Assembly (NCBI GenBank): GCA_022496185.1
Contig: WTXG01000350.1
Span: forward strand, 1-32,551
DNA: 32,551 bases
Reading direction: 5' to 3'
Source: Multifurca ochricompacta
Taxonomy: Eukaryota > Basidiomycota > Agaricomycetes > Russulales > Russulaceae
Shown: one piece after another, positions 9,638-20,260 of the stretch
Layout of the letters: every line of letters starts with the position of its first letter
Numbering within the stretch: the first letter of the stretch is position 1
Translations under genes and position numbers: made by a program
Notes under the pieces: generated by a model
Databases searched by the model: none
What the model was told of the DNA's origin: nothing
The model's input: only the letters and a program-made list of their open reading frames with translations

Positions 9638-12600
9638 TTACCCCCTTTTCAGGTTCAAGCTGACCCAGCTTGACAAGTATGCAATGTCCAAGGGTAGGGG
9701 TCAAAGACGTCATGCACAGTCCACAGTCCAAGTCATCTCAGTCAGGTAGTTGTTGGCATCAACTCCTAGTCATCAGGGTCCTCAGGTCGTGCTCAGAAAG
9801 CTCTTCCATCAGTCCAGTTCTTCTGGTCATGTCAGTCAACAGTCAACCATCAGATTCCATCCTAGTCTTGTATCAAAGCCCAAGCAGCAGCCAGGGCGTC
9901 GGGGTTCTCAACGTGTGGCGTGAGCTGCCGCGGTATCATCGAGTTCGGATTCTCGACCGCATGCATAGTCGCGGTGTCATCGAGTCTGCAGTCCTCAACC
10001 GCGCGCAAGGTTGCGGTATCATTGGGCGTCGTCTTATCCTCAGCCGCAGTCGACGCAGCAGCATCATCGAATGTCGTTTCGTCCTCAGCCGCAGACAAGG
10101 CAGCGGCGTCATCGGGTGTCGTTTCGTTTCTGCAAGCCTTTGAGCAGCGGCGGCGAGCGTTGTCGAGTGGATCGGGTTGCGCGGTGATGTAAACTCGCGC
10201 ATTCTTCATGTTCCCTTCTGGTCAGGGTGTTCATAAGTTCCTCTGCACACGGCGTGAACTGCCGCGGCGTCATTGGGTTTGTGCTTGGGTTCATCTGGTC
10301 TTTAGCAGGTGTTCGAGTGGTGGTGAGCGTATGGGGTGAATCGGGGTGTGTGGTCACAGAGGTCCACGCGTTCGTCATGTTTCTCTTTGGTCAGGACACC
10401 TAGTCTTTAGCAAGCACTCCAGTAGGCACATGGAGTGGACCAGTGTACGCAGCCAGAAAAGGTCTGCGCGTTCATTCAGGTTCTTCGTCATCAGGTCGAG
10501 CCCATAAGGTTGTTCCATCATCGACGGTATCGGTCGTTTCGTCGGGTCGCATCAGTACAATTATCGACCGTCAGTTCTTCCATCCTTCTCTTGTATCAAA
10601 ACCCAAGCGACATCAAGCGCATTGGGGTCGGGTGTGCACAGCCAGCAACAATGACTGGCGACGGCACAGGGTCTTTCCGCACGCAGACTGCATCCGTGGC
10701 TTCATCGGGTTCGGGTCCTCGACTGCAGATAGAGCTTCTACAGTGTCATTGGGTTCTTCAACACGCGGCGCAGACTGCCGCGGTATCTTCTGGTTCTGGT
10801 CCTCCTCCTCAGGTGGTGGTTCAAGCCTAAGGTTCGTCGGATATTGGGTCATCAAGGGGGCACAGGTAAGTGACAGAGCCCCAGGGTCATAAAGCGTCAT
10901 GAAAGCTCAAGCAGCCAGCAAGCCACAAGATCTCAAGGTCATTCATTGTCAGGAATCTTCAGTGCCGCAGTAGCACATCTCCTTCGAGGCGGATAAGTTA
11001 TATACAGGGTATCAGTCAGTCGTCCTCAGGCTTCAGTAGCTGCCCAAGGTTCTAAGGAATCTTCAACGCAGGAGCGATGCGTCATCTTCAGGTCGTAACA
11101 TGTTCATACAAGTGACCTTCAAGGGTCGGGCGTCATCGGCAGGGAGTCGGCAACGTGGGGGGGTGTCGTTCGTCGTCCGAGACGGATATTTTAGTTGATA
11201 AATATGTCAGTAGTACAGGCGGTCAACAGCCGCATAATCGTCATAGTCCCTTCTGATCAGGGTATTCATAAACATCCTCACCAGCAGCAGTGAACACTGG
11301 CAAGGGCATCGGGTCAATGCGCAGCGTGAACCACCGCGGTTTCTTCAGGTTCGGATCCTCAACTGCAGATAGAACGTCCACAGTGTCATCGGGTTCAGGC
11401 TGGCATACAAGCCAGATCCATGGGTCATCAATCCAAGGTTGTCTTCTGGGTCAAAGTACGGTTCCAAGGTTCAAGACGCGCAAGTGTACAGGGTCCTGGG
11501 CAGAATGCCACAGGCATCAGTGTGGTCCTCAAGTTACAAGCCCGAGGCATCAAGTCAGGGTCTCAAGGCATTATGCCTATGAGCATCGGATTCCAGTCCT
11601 AAGGTGACAAGGCATAGGACGGTCATGCAGCTGCTGTGGTTCAGGCAACTGTTCTGGTTCTGGTGTCATCAAAGAGGTCTCCTGGAGGTGGTAAGTGTCA
11701 TCTTTCAATGCACGTTGACAGGTACATAGACTTCTTCTTTCGTCAGGGTGTGCAAGCCATCATTTGCTATGGTCAATTGTCTGGTCAAGCCGTGGAATTG
11801 GGGAGACTCTTCAACAGGTCAGAGAGTCGTCAGCAGGCTTTAATAGTTGGCAGTGAGGTCAGTGTGAAGTTCTGGGGGTGTTAGAGCAAAGGAAGAGGGT
11901 TTTGGGAGAGTATAGGTAGTCGGATCAAGGCGTCGAGCATGTCAGAACCAGGCTTTAGATCAGGGTATACAGTTTCAAGATACAAGGGGGGTAGTGGAGT
12001 CTGCAGATGGTTCGCGTTTGCTGTTCTTGTTGTCAAGCCTTTGTTGGAAAAGGGGAGGCGGTTTCATAGGAAGTCTGGGTCGGAATTAAGGGAGGAAGTG
12101 GGGGAAGAAGGGAAAAGGGAAAGAAATCGAACTTCTTCTGGTCAGGTTCATCGTTGGCAGGGTTGTCTGTACAGTGGGTACCGGAAGAGGGAGGGACGAG
12201 GAAAAGGGGAATAAAAACGAAAGGAAACAGGAGTTCACCCCCCTGTTCAGGTTGTCAGCACCGCGGACAATGAGAACGAGGGTCGCGCGCTCGGTTTTCG
12301 GGTCTGCCGAGTGGCCAGGTCATTGTTTATGATATCCATCGCATTCGGTTCGCTTTCATTTAGGGTGCGGCTGTCTGGGTCTGCGAGTGCGTCGATATGT
12401 TGGGAGGGGAACTACAGGGTCATGTTCCAGGTCTCCAGGGCTTTGGATCATTACATTTCTGCCCGTCTTCGTATCAGATTCTGAGCCTCATATTCATCCC
12501 ATCATCAGATAAGTTCTTCTGCTTCCGCTGGTTCTGTTGCTGCTTCCAAATCTTCTTGACTTTCTCCAGTTTTATGGCAACTGGTAGGGGCAACTGGGGA

Positions 12601-14349
12601 AGGTTATTATCAGGGTACTAGCGTCGTACAGAGTGGTTGACAGAAGTTTCCGTTTTCTCCGTGTCAGATGGGTGAGGCGGGCGTAGTGTGGGATACATTC
12701 AGTGATAGTTCCTCCTAATCATTGCAGGTGTGCACAGTCTCAGCTCCTCAGAGCGGCGGGCGGTAGGGGTGTTCTTGTGAACTTCGACACATTTCAGGTA
12801 GTCGATGCGTGCGTTGTTCGGTATGGTCGGCATTCGTGGTTCTTCTGCAACCAGTAGGTGTTAGGTTTTAGTACTGGTGCGTTCAGAGGGGTGCTTCTGT
12901 TCGAAAAACTTCCGCGTTCGATTCAGAGCGCATGTACTGCGCTGTCAATCTTCGCAACCCGGGAGATGATTATCCTCACGCAGGTGCATTCGTCGGGTCA
13001 TGGAGCCTGCGATAGGCAACTTTCATGGTCCTATGTCTGCATATTCATTCCATACAAGCGTGTGCAATACATCGCCTTCTGACACAACCTGGGAGGTGAC
13101 TGGCCCCACAACAGGTGCGTTCCGCAGTGTCTTCAGTGGACATCTGATCAGTGTGCCTATACGAGGCAAAAATTGGTGCTGCCTGGGGCATTATTCCCAG
13201 AGCAAGCGTGTTCGTCAGTGTCAAGAGTGGATGTCGGTCTCTGACTGGAAAGGATCTAGGAAGGCAGCAATGCCTTATCCTAAGATGATCGGAGGTTGGG
13301 GTCGAAGTGTTCATCATAAATGTCCACACGCTCCATCAGGTAGACAGAATCTAGTGTCCTTCTGGTACGTTTCTCTCCCGTCGGTGTTTCTGGGTCCATC
13401 ATGTTCGATCAGAAATCGGTTACACAGTGGTTTCTGGTGAGTTCGGGGGGGTGCACAATTGTTTCTTGGTGCGGAAGATGTCGTGACAAGGGCGAGTCAT
13501 ACTGCCACTTGGTCGGGATTCAGGAAAAATGGGTGTCGGTAATGGGGTCGGAGTCAAGGGGTCTGAAGCATTCATTCGTGCAGCTCGGAGGGAGCAAACT
13601 CCGAGATGAGCACAATTTGATCGTCGATCATAGGCGATCAAGCAGCCTTCTGGGGCGGTGACAGTGCCACGCCCAGTACAGTCGCTCGGAGTGGGGTTCG
13701 AGGCGTTCGTCAGAAACAATCGCATGTTACCGATGGGAAGACTAAGTCTGGTTACTTATCGGCACGCTTTCTACTCCCATTCATTCTTGTTCTCAACACC
13801 AGAGGTGTTATTCATATCATGCCAAAAGAGTGCACAGCGCAACTCGTTTGGGATGGCACATCGAGTGTAGGTCGTCATCTCATGGGTCTAACAGCGGTAC
13901 GAGAGAGGGTTGTCGGAAAGGAGAGGTGGTTCTGTGATCGGGTTCTGTTGGGAAGTAATCGGGGATCGACTTATCGTTTCCCACTCAGATTACTCCTCAG
14001 CTCTGCAACATTCATGGTGAAGGGGTGGTTGACGTCCGCCATGGGGGTGGTCGCTATCAGACAAGTTCTGTTCATGTTTTATAGAAAGATGACAATAGGC
14101 ATTCATTGTGACTGGAAGGGTGGTCGGACAATGTGGGCTGGAGTGATACAACCGGGAGATGGCAGCGTTCCAAGGCCTCCACAAATAACGACGAATCGTT
14201 CGGGGACTTTCATGTCGGGGGGGATCAAGGAAATGGTGGACTCGGGCTCATAGTTCTTTTGACTGGGAGGAGATTTCTTATTTATTTGTTTCTGCTGAGG
14301 TTCAATCGTACAATCGGAATGGAACCACGTGCAAGGAGATTTGACCTGA
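9638..14349 (-). other. Interior of element X, no recognisable coding sequence
   Basis: 4712 bp between the X LTRs. Reading frames on both strands are short, mostly below 150 codons, and show no gag, zinc knuckle, DSG, YMDD or DDE motif. At the 3' end, beside the polypurine tract, the - strand reads LGQLEPEKGV, which looks like the tail of a gypsy polyprotein; this is weak evidence for descent from an autonomous gypsy element. A second polypurine-like tract lies at about 12237-12250. The part 9900-11400 contains degenerate repeats built around CTGCCGCGGT. The remainder (about 11900-14349) is unique within the window and I see no gene in it. Confidence 0.65.
9902..10146 (-). repeat. Degenerate 45-bp tandem repeats inside X
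   Basis: About five imperfect 45-bp units. On the - strand, the frame 10209-9862 reads them as 15-residue repeats of the form ETTPDDAAALSAAED, ETTFDDAAASTAAED, KTTPNDTATLRAVED and two poorer ones. They are acidic and Ala/Thr-rich. The frame is only 115 codons and unlike any protein I recognise, so it may be a relic of a repeat-containing ORF or simply a DNA repeat that happens to stay open. Confidence 0.55.
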
Positions 14350-15636
14350 TGTTATGCTCAGCAGGGCGCTCTGTGTGCGACGTGCACGGATCGACGCGGG
14401 TCCATTGCCTCAGCCAGGAGCCTAGCTTGGTAAGGCTAGGCTCCAGGCTACTGTCTAGCTTCGGAACGGATTAAGGGTTGGTGCTATAACCAAGCACAGA
14501 GAGAGATGGGATGAGTCAGCCAGAGGGAGCTAATCCCCTCAGGCTGTTAAGTGGAGACAGGGCCCAGTTGCTGTGCCGGAAATGCACTGAGCACACTGGA
14601 GCCCTAGGAGATGGCAAAGGGGTTCAAAGGGAAGGGTACACACCCATTGCCAGAGGCAATGGGGGTCCCTGCAGGGATCTTAAGGACGCAAAAGAGGGGG
14701 AAAAGGCTTCTGATGTATTGGGGTCTAAGATCTCTAGGCTGAAGGCACAAGAGGTCAAATCTAGGGTTGTACAAACTGTCTACAGGGTCTTATATACTGT
14801 ATGGGGATCTGGTTTGTAGCTAATCAGGAACAGGGTCAGAGTCCTTATCATCCAATAGCAGATAAGATGTCAAATATAGTCCATGATAAGGATAAGCCTT
14901 ATCAGAAGCATAATCATGTGGGACAGCCCCACAGGAGTCATATCAGTGTGGGAGGATTCCCACCAGGGTCAGGGGTAAATGGGGAGATAACAGGTCCCAC
15001 AGGAGTCAGGGTGGATGTGGGAATACTCCCACAGGAATCAGAGAAGCGAATGATAAGCCAGATGGGCCATGTGATCAGAAAGGGGTAAATGATCAGATGA
15101 AGATGCTGTGATCAGGGTCAGGGATCACATGGTCCAAAGTCACATGGTCAAGGATCACATGGTCAGGGATCTCATGGCCAGAGGTCACATGACTGGCAGA
15201 GGGTCAAGTACAAGCCAAAGTCGAAGATTAGATTGGCAGGGACAGTGTCAGAGATCCTATGGGTGTCAGCCACAGGGACAGGGTACAGATACTGGCCAAG
15301 ACAAAGGCCAAGCATCAGGAGAAGGGGGGTCTACAGCCAACAGCACAGTAGCTGAACTATCAGTGGATCAGGTGCAGGTGTCAGGAGTGGGGTGCTATGA
15401 GCATCATATCACAGGCATCAGGGTGGGGTCCTGGGCACACAGGCCACAGGCATCAGGCAGGGTCCCAAGGCAGTAAGCCAAGGGCATCAAGTCAAAGGTC
15501 CTAGGCACAAGGCCATAGGCATCTGGGTTCTGGGGCCAAGGTGGTCAAGGGATGGTGGAATAGGGGAATGGACAGTCAAGTGTGGTACAAGGGGGAGGTG
15601 CAGTGTAAGGGTCAGGAAAAGAGTAGGGTCGTAACA
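14350..15636 (-). repeat. 5' LTR of element X (1287 bp)
   Basis: Direct copy of 8336-9637, beginning TGTTATGCTC and ending GGTCGTAACA on the + strand. The promoter TATATAAG lies at 14789-14796 on the - strand. The interior starts at 14349 on the - strand with TCAGGTCAAATCTCC, the expected primer-site position; I could not assign a tRNA. It is 15 bp shorter than the other LTR because it has five rather than six copies of a 15-bp tandem unit (15120-15194). Confidence 0.93.
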
Positions 15637-17391
15637 CACATCCTGCACCCTTACCATGACCCCTCTGACCTTTGCGTCGACACACCCCTCTTACCCCACT
15701 CTGTCTACAATCACAGTGAAACCCCTGATGGACCAGACACTCATAGCAGCAGCAGAAACCTTTGCAGCCCTAATCACAGATCACCCCATGATTACTCCAA
15801 AAGAAGTGCCTCCCAAATTCATCGTCCACATCCGTGCCAAGACCACCATGTCTACTCAGATTGCTGCAGATCAAGTAAAGACCCCTACATCCTTAGAAGA
15901 CCAACTCCCTCCTGAATACTGCACATACTGATCTGTCTTTGAAGAGAAAGCCTCTCAACGTTTGCCACAGCACCAACCATGGGACCATGCCATAGAACTC
16001 AAATCAGATGCCAAAGTATGAGACTGTGGCATCTACAAGCTCACCCCTGAAGAACAAAAAGCCCTGGACATCTTCTTAAATGACCACCTTGCCAAGGGAT
16101 ATATCAGAGAATCCAAGTCCCCCATTGCTAGCCCCTTCTTCTTTGTGAAAAAGAAGGATGGAAAACTATGTCCTGTCCAAGATTATCGAGCCTTGAATGA
16201 AATCACAGTAAAGAATGCCTACCCCCTACCCTTGATCCCAGAACTCATTGACAAACTTCACCATGCTTGCTACTTCACCAAGTTTGATATCCGCTGGGGA
16301 TATAACAACATCCGTATTAAAGAAGGAGATGAATGGAAAGCTGCCTTTAAGACCAACCGAGGTCTCTTTGAACCCCTTGTCATGTTCTTTGGACTCTGTA
16401 ACTCCCCTGCCACATTCCAAGCCTTCATGAATAGAGCCTTCAAAGATCTCCTTGCCACCGACCATGTTGTCATCTACATGGATGACATCTTAATATTTAC
16501 AGACACCATGGAACATCACAGAACACTTACTCACCAAGTCCTCCAGTGCCTCCAGCAGTTTGACTTATATCTAAAGCCTGAGAAATGTACCTTTGCCCAG
16601 ACAACCATTGACTATCTTGGCCTTGTCATCACAGCTGGCCATGTCCAGATGGACCCTGCTAAATTAGAGGGTATTACGAAATGGCCTCCCCCACACACCC
16701 TGAAACAACTCCAAGCCTTCCTTGGATTCTGCAACTTCTACCGACGTTTTATCAAAGACTTCTCCCTTATTGCCTGCCCCCTCCATGATCTCACCAAGAA
16801 AGATACCCCTTTCCTCTGGACCTCTGACCATGACCTTGCCTTTTCAACCCTAAAGAATGCTTTCACCACTGCCCCTGTCCTCGCCCTCCCTGACCACACT
16901 AAAGCTTTCTGTGTCATCACTGATGCCAGTGACTTTGCTATTGGTGCTATCCTTGAACAACCCAATGAACTCAATCACTACCATCCCCTTGCTTTCCTAT
17001 CCAAGTCCATGCTGGATGCTGAACGCAACTATGACATCCATGACAAAGAACTTCTTGCCATTGTTCGTGCTCTGGACACCTGGAGACACTACCTTGAGGG
17101 TGCAGCCCTTCCCTTTGAGGTGTGGACTGACCACAACAACCTAACTTATTTCCGCTCCAAACAAAAACTCTCCCGCCGCCAAGCACAGTGGGCCCTTGAA
17201 CTGTCTCGATACAACTTCACCATTGTTCACAAACCTGGCTCTTTCAACAAATCTGATGCTCTGTCCCGGCGTCCAGACCATAAAGAGGGGATAGAGCATG
17301 ACAATGATGAGTGCATACTCCTGGACTCTAAGTTTTTTCGCATTCAGGCCATGAAAACCACAGTCACAACAACTCATGACTCCACCCTACA
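15637..17391 (+). pseudogene. pol: Gypsy G1 reverse transcriptase and RNase H
   Basis: One frame continues from the protease side across the X insertion. It has TGA stops at 15929-15931 (TY*SVFEEK) and 16019-16021 (AKV*DCGIYKL), both where the family usually has an arginine or another residue. It then stays open. RT landmarks are FFFVKKKDGK, QDYRALNEITVKN, KFDIRWGYNNIRI, FFGLCNSPATFQ and the catalytic YMDD at 16475-16486. RNase H follows with ITDASDFAIGAIL, the catalytic glutamate in DKELLAIVRAL, and WTDHNNL. The frame reads past 17391 into the chromovirus LTR as far as 17635, but that tail is not genuine. Integrase is absent. The RT itself keeps its catalytic residues. Confidence 0.92.
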
Positions 17392-18111
17392 TGTCACAGC
17401 CAGGTCTCTGCTGTGTCAAGGGTCGTTCTGGTCTGAGGTCCTCAAGATGCAAGACGCATGCAAGCTCCAAGGTCAAGCTGTCAAAGGCAAACTGATTCAA
17501 GGTTCCAAGGCAAGCTACAGCAAGCTACGGTCAAGGTTCAAAGGCCCACAAGATACAAGAGGGCACGCGTCAATGTCAAGGTGTCAAGGCAAACCACAAG
17601 GGCCGTGTTCAAGGTTCAAGGCCCACACAAAATAGGAGGGGCGCGTGCAAGAAGTGAGTTGAGGCAGTGGCAATAGGCCCTGCTGAAGATCTGGGGTGAA
17701 GGCTTCCTAAGTTGCAGCTTAGGAAGTTCAAGAGGGATTCTGAGGAAGAACAGTAAACCTGTATTAGATACAAGAGAACAGACTTAAAGTCTGTCTCTCC
17801 AGTATGTACTGCTTAAATACAAGTACTCTAGTGTCTTTGTAAGTAAAGTAGAAGATCCAATATAGTAAAGTAAATGTCCATGTGAATCTCCAGTGGAGAT
17901 TGAGTCAGGGAATGCAAGTGGTGTTGCACCCACTCCAAAAGCAAATGAGTGTCAGTCCAAGTCAGTCTAAGTCCGAAAATCAGATCAGATAAGAAAGATC
18001 ATCAACTCCAGTCACATGACTCGGAGTAAGAAGTCGAAATGTTGAAACAAAGTCGAATGTGCGCAGGTCAAAAAACCGTCACAAACCGTTACATTGACAA
18101 AAAGTGTCACA
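17392..18111 (-). repeat. 3' LTR of G2 (720 bp)
   Basis: On the + strand it begins TGTCACAGCC and ends AAGTGTCACA, giving inverted ends TGTCACA/TGTGACA. Compared with 23780-24530, the first 250 bp differ at many places, the next 400 bp are nearly identical, and about 30 bp are missing near the right end. On the - strand, the A/T-rich TATTTAAG at about 17813-17820 is a possible TATA element. A polypurine tract (AATGGGGGTGA) abuts it on the - strand at 18112-18122. Confidence 0.9.
17703..18027. repeat. Cluster of perfect palindromes in the G2 LTR
   Basis: Four inverted repeats lie within 325 bp: CTTCCTAAG / CTTAGGAAG with a 6-nt loop (17703-17726); ACAGACTT-A-AAGTCTGT (17778-17794); AATCTCCA-G-TGGAGATT (17885-17901); and ACTCC AGTCA CA TGACT C GGAGT (18005-18027). 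The first three recur unchanged in the other LTR around 24088-24285; the fourth has one mismatch there. They surround the likely promoter, so they may be protein-binding sites or RNA hairpins. No factor can be named. Confidence 0.7.
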
Positions 18112-18531
18112 TCACCCCCATTGTATGGTCGAGCTTGCCCCTAAGCTCTGTTGATTAGAGTCGCGTCAGTGATACATAGGGGAAAGTGGAGATCTTCGCA
18201 TCGTTGATAGCATCGAGAGCGTCCGATCTCGTCTGATTGGAGTGCCGCGCAAAGTTCTGGATGGTGGGTGTAATGTATTGTCCTCTAGATAAGATGCGAG
18301 TATCGCGGTTGGTCCGGTCCACATGCTGCCGTCAACATGTGCGTAGATTTGGTCCGAGTTGTCTAGTAGCATAATGATAACGTGAGATCTCTGCCTAGCT
18401 TGCATGATCGCGAAGGTCGCCTAAGGCTAAGCCTATTAGGGATGTGAATCTTGATCCGTTTTCAAGGAAGCGTTTGTTGGAGGCGGAAGCGTTAAGGAAA
18501 GTAGCATTAATCGACAGAATTTACCCCCCTC
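18112..18531 (-). other. 3' untranslated stretch of G2 with two polypurine tracts
   Basis: 420 bp between the chromodomain stop and the 3' LTR. One purine tract (GAGAGGGGGG on the - strand, about 18523-18533) lies just at the end of the coding part, where many fungal chromoviruses place the LTR. A second (GGGGGTGA) directly abuts the LTR. A 79-codon frame (18405-18166) lies between them and is not recognisable. I see no gene here. Confidence 0.55.
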
Positions 18532-20260
18532 TCAAGACTGGTGCCGACCCTGGCACCTAGATAGTGAACTAGCATACGATTTGATAAGATCTGGTGCATG
18601 GCAATCTTCCTCATTGACCCAAGAGTTATCACTAGCGGGGTAACCTTTCCAGCTGACTAGGTATTGGAGTTTCTTTGCGCATCCATAAGTGCAATGATTT
18701 AAGATCACATCCACTTCATATTCTTCTTCCTGGTTGATAAGATCGGGAGGGGGCCTCGCGTAATTTGGGCCATGAGTGTCAGTTTCCAGATAAGGCGATA
18801 AAAGGTCAATGTGGAATACGTTGTGGATCTTCATGTGGTCCGGCAGAGCTAAGCGATAGGCAACGGGGAAATACAAGCCAGGATAGTAAACGGTCCATAT
18901 CGTTGAGGGGCCAGCTTAGACGAGGGGAAATGCATCTTCAGATTCTTTCCTTCAAGCCAGACCTGCGCACTGATCTCGAGTTGCGGTCGGGCCGATAGAT
19001 CTGTGGTCGCTCGGAATGCATGTTCTGTGCGAGATCGAGCGTTGTGTAGATTGCGCATGCGTTCATCAACCTGTGGAACATCAGTGTCACTAACTTCGGC
19101 CTTCCAATTGAACTGCATCCCATGTATGAGTGCATGTGGTGAGAGTTTCGTCTTATCATGTGGCCAAGAATTGTGGACATATTCTGCCAGTGGTAGATAT
19201 TCGGGCCATCAGTGTTGATCATCGCTTATCCAGAGTCGCAAGTACTGTTCGAGCCAAAGGTTCATACGTTCGCTAGATCCATCTGTTCAAGGGTGAAATG
19301 CCGTAGATAAATTCTGTTGGATCTGAAGAGTCTTGGTAAGAGCGCGCGAGAAATGCGATGTGAAGCACGGATCTCGATCGGAGATTATGCGTCGTGGAAC
19401 ACCAAAGATTGGAAGGAGATGGCGATAGTAGAGCGCAGCAACACCTTCACCGGTGATATCCTTAGAGCATGGAATGAATTTGGCTGCCTTAGAACATCCT
19501 TGATCTACGATCGTGAGTACCGCATCATACTTCCCAGCCGGCAGGAGATCCGTGATGAGATCCATAGCAATATACTGAAACGGGCCGCTAGTCGCCAGTA
19601 CATCTAACGGAAAGATTGGCGCCTTCCTTGTAAGTTTTGGCTTATTTTCCTGACATTTGGCGCATCCTTGGACATATTCTCGTACAAAATCCCTCAGGTC
19701 TTTTCCTTCGTACTTGCGCTGTACTCTGCGTGTGGTTTTGTCGATGCCGGGGTGTCCTGCTAAGATATGGTCATGATAATGCTGAAGGATCTCGCATTGT
19801 TCGGTAAGGGTCTGAGGGAACGGAAGTTTCATCGGTTGCGACGTTTTGACAAATAATTCTGCAGGTAGAACAGTGACCTCGTCGTTATCTTCTAATCCGC
19901 GATCTGCATCTGGTTGTCATGAGAGCATATCAGCGACTGTATGCAGCTTTCCTGGGACGTGCTCAAGAGTGAAGTCAAAGTCTGCGAGCTCCTGGAGCCA
20001 TCTAGCCTGTCGTCTATTGAGTTTCTGGGGTTCCTTAAAGTACTGAAGATTGTTATGATCGGTGCGCACTTGGACCTTGTGCTTGGCGCCTAGGAGATAT
20101 TGACGCCACGATCTAAACGCAATGATGATCGCGAATAGCTCTCGATGTAGATGTCCCAATTACGTTGCGTTGCATCTAAGGTTTTTGACAGGTAAGTGAT
20201 CGGATGTAGTCGTCCCTCGGGATCCTTTTGGCTGAGAGTTGCCCCGAGAGCATAGCCTGA
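18532..20260 (-). pseudogene. G2 RNase H end, integrase and chromodomain
   Basis: RNase H resumes in a shifted frame (DASGYALGATL near 20260), shifts again near 20150, and shows RTDHNNLQYF. Next come the integrase zinc finger (HYHDHILAGHPGIDK ... CAKCQENK) and the catalytic triad: D in AMDLITDLL, D in ISDRDPCF, and E in SSERMN. Stops are TGA at 19917-19919 (LS*QPD), 19287-19289 (HP*TDG) and 19209-19211 (QH*WPEY). A frameshift near 18870 leads to the C-terminal part VFHIDLLSPY and a chromodomain of about 50 residues (EYEVDVIL ... LVSWKGYPASDNSWV), ending at 18532. Integrase inserts the cDNA and the chromodomain is expected to bind methylated histone tails. The triad is preserved but the ORF is broken. 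Confidence 0.88.

Larger units (their letters stand above)
8336..15636 (-). mobile_element. Element X: complete LTR retrotransposon without gag or pol (LARD-like)
   Basis: 7301 bp, bounded by two LTRs of 1302 and 1287 bp that are almost identical, with the exact target duplication CACAT at 8331-8335 and 15637-15641. The polypurine tract lies next to the left LTR on the - strand (AAAAGGGGG at about 9641-9649), so the element reads right to left: 5' LTR 14350-15636, 3' LTR 8336-9637. The 4.7-kb interior has no recognisable gag, protease, RT or integrase on either strand. Intact LTRs, primer tracts and target duplication, with no coding capacity, fit a large non-autonomous derivative mobilised in trans by a gypsy relative. 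The near identity of the LTRs indicates recent insertion. Confidence 0.88.
1588..17391 (+). mobile_element. Ty3/gypsy element G1, nested and truncated at its 3' side
   Basis: G1 is a + strand gypsy retrotransposon: 5' LTR 1588-2161, pre-gag ORF 2209-5614, gag 5559-6510, protease 6534-7006, then RT-RNase H 15637-17391. Two later insertions (7007-8310 and 8336-15636) interrupt it. When each insertion is removed together with one copy of its 5-bp target duplication, the protease frame joins the pre-RT frame without a stop. The element ends abruptly at 17391 against a chromovirus LTR; integrase and 3' LTR do not reappear on the far side of that LTR element at 24531. It carries at least four in-frame TGA stops plus frameshifts in gag and the pre-gag ORF, so it is dead. 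Confidence 0.85.

Noticed and set aside
9638..14349. A captured host gene inside X
   Set aside because: I looked for motifs and long frames on both strands and saw none; frames are short and composition-driven. A profile search would be decisive.
17392..17635. Extension of the G1 RNase H frame to 17635
   Set aside because: From 17392 the bases belong to the G2 LTR, which is repeated at 23780. The frame merely stays open by chance.
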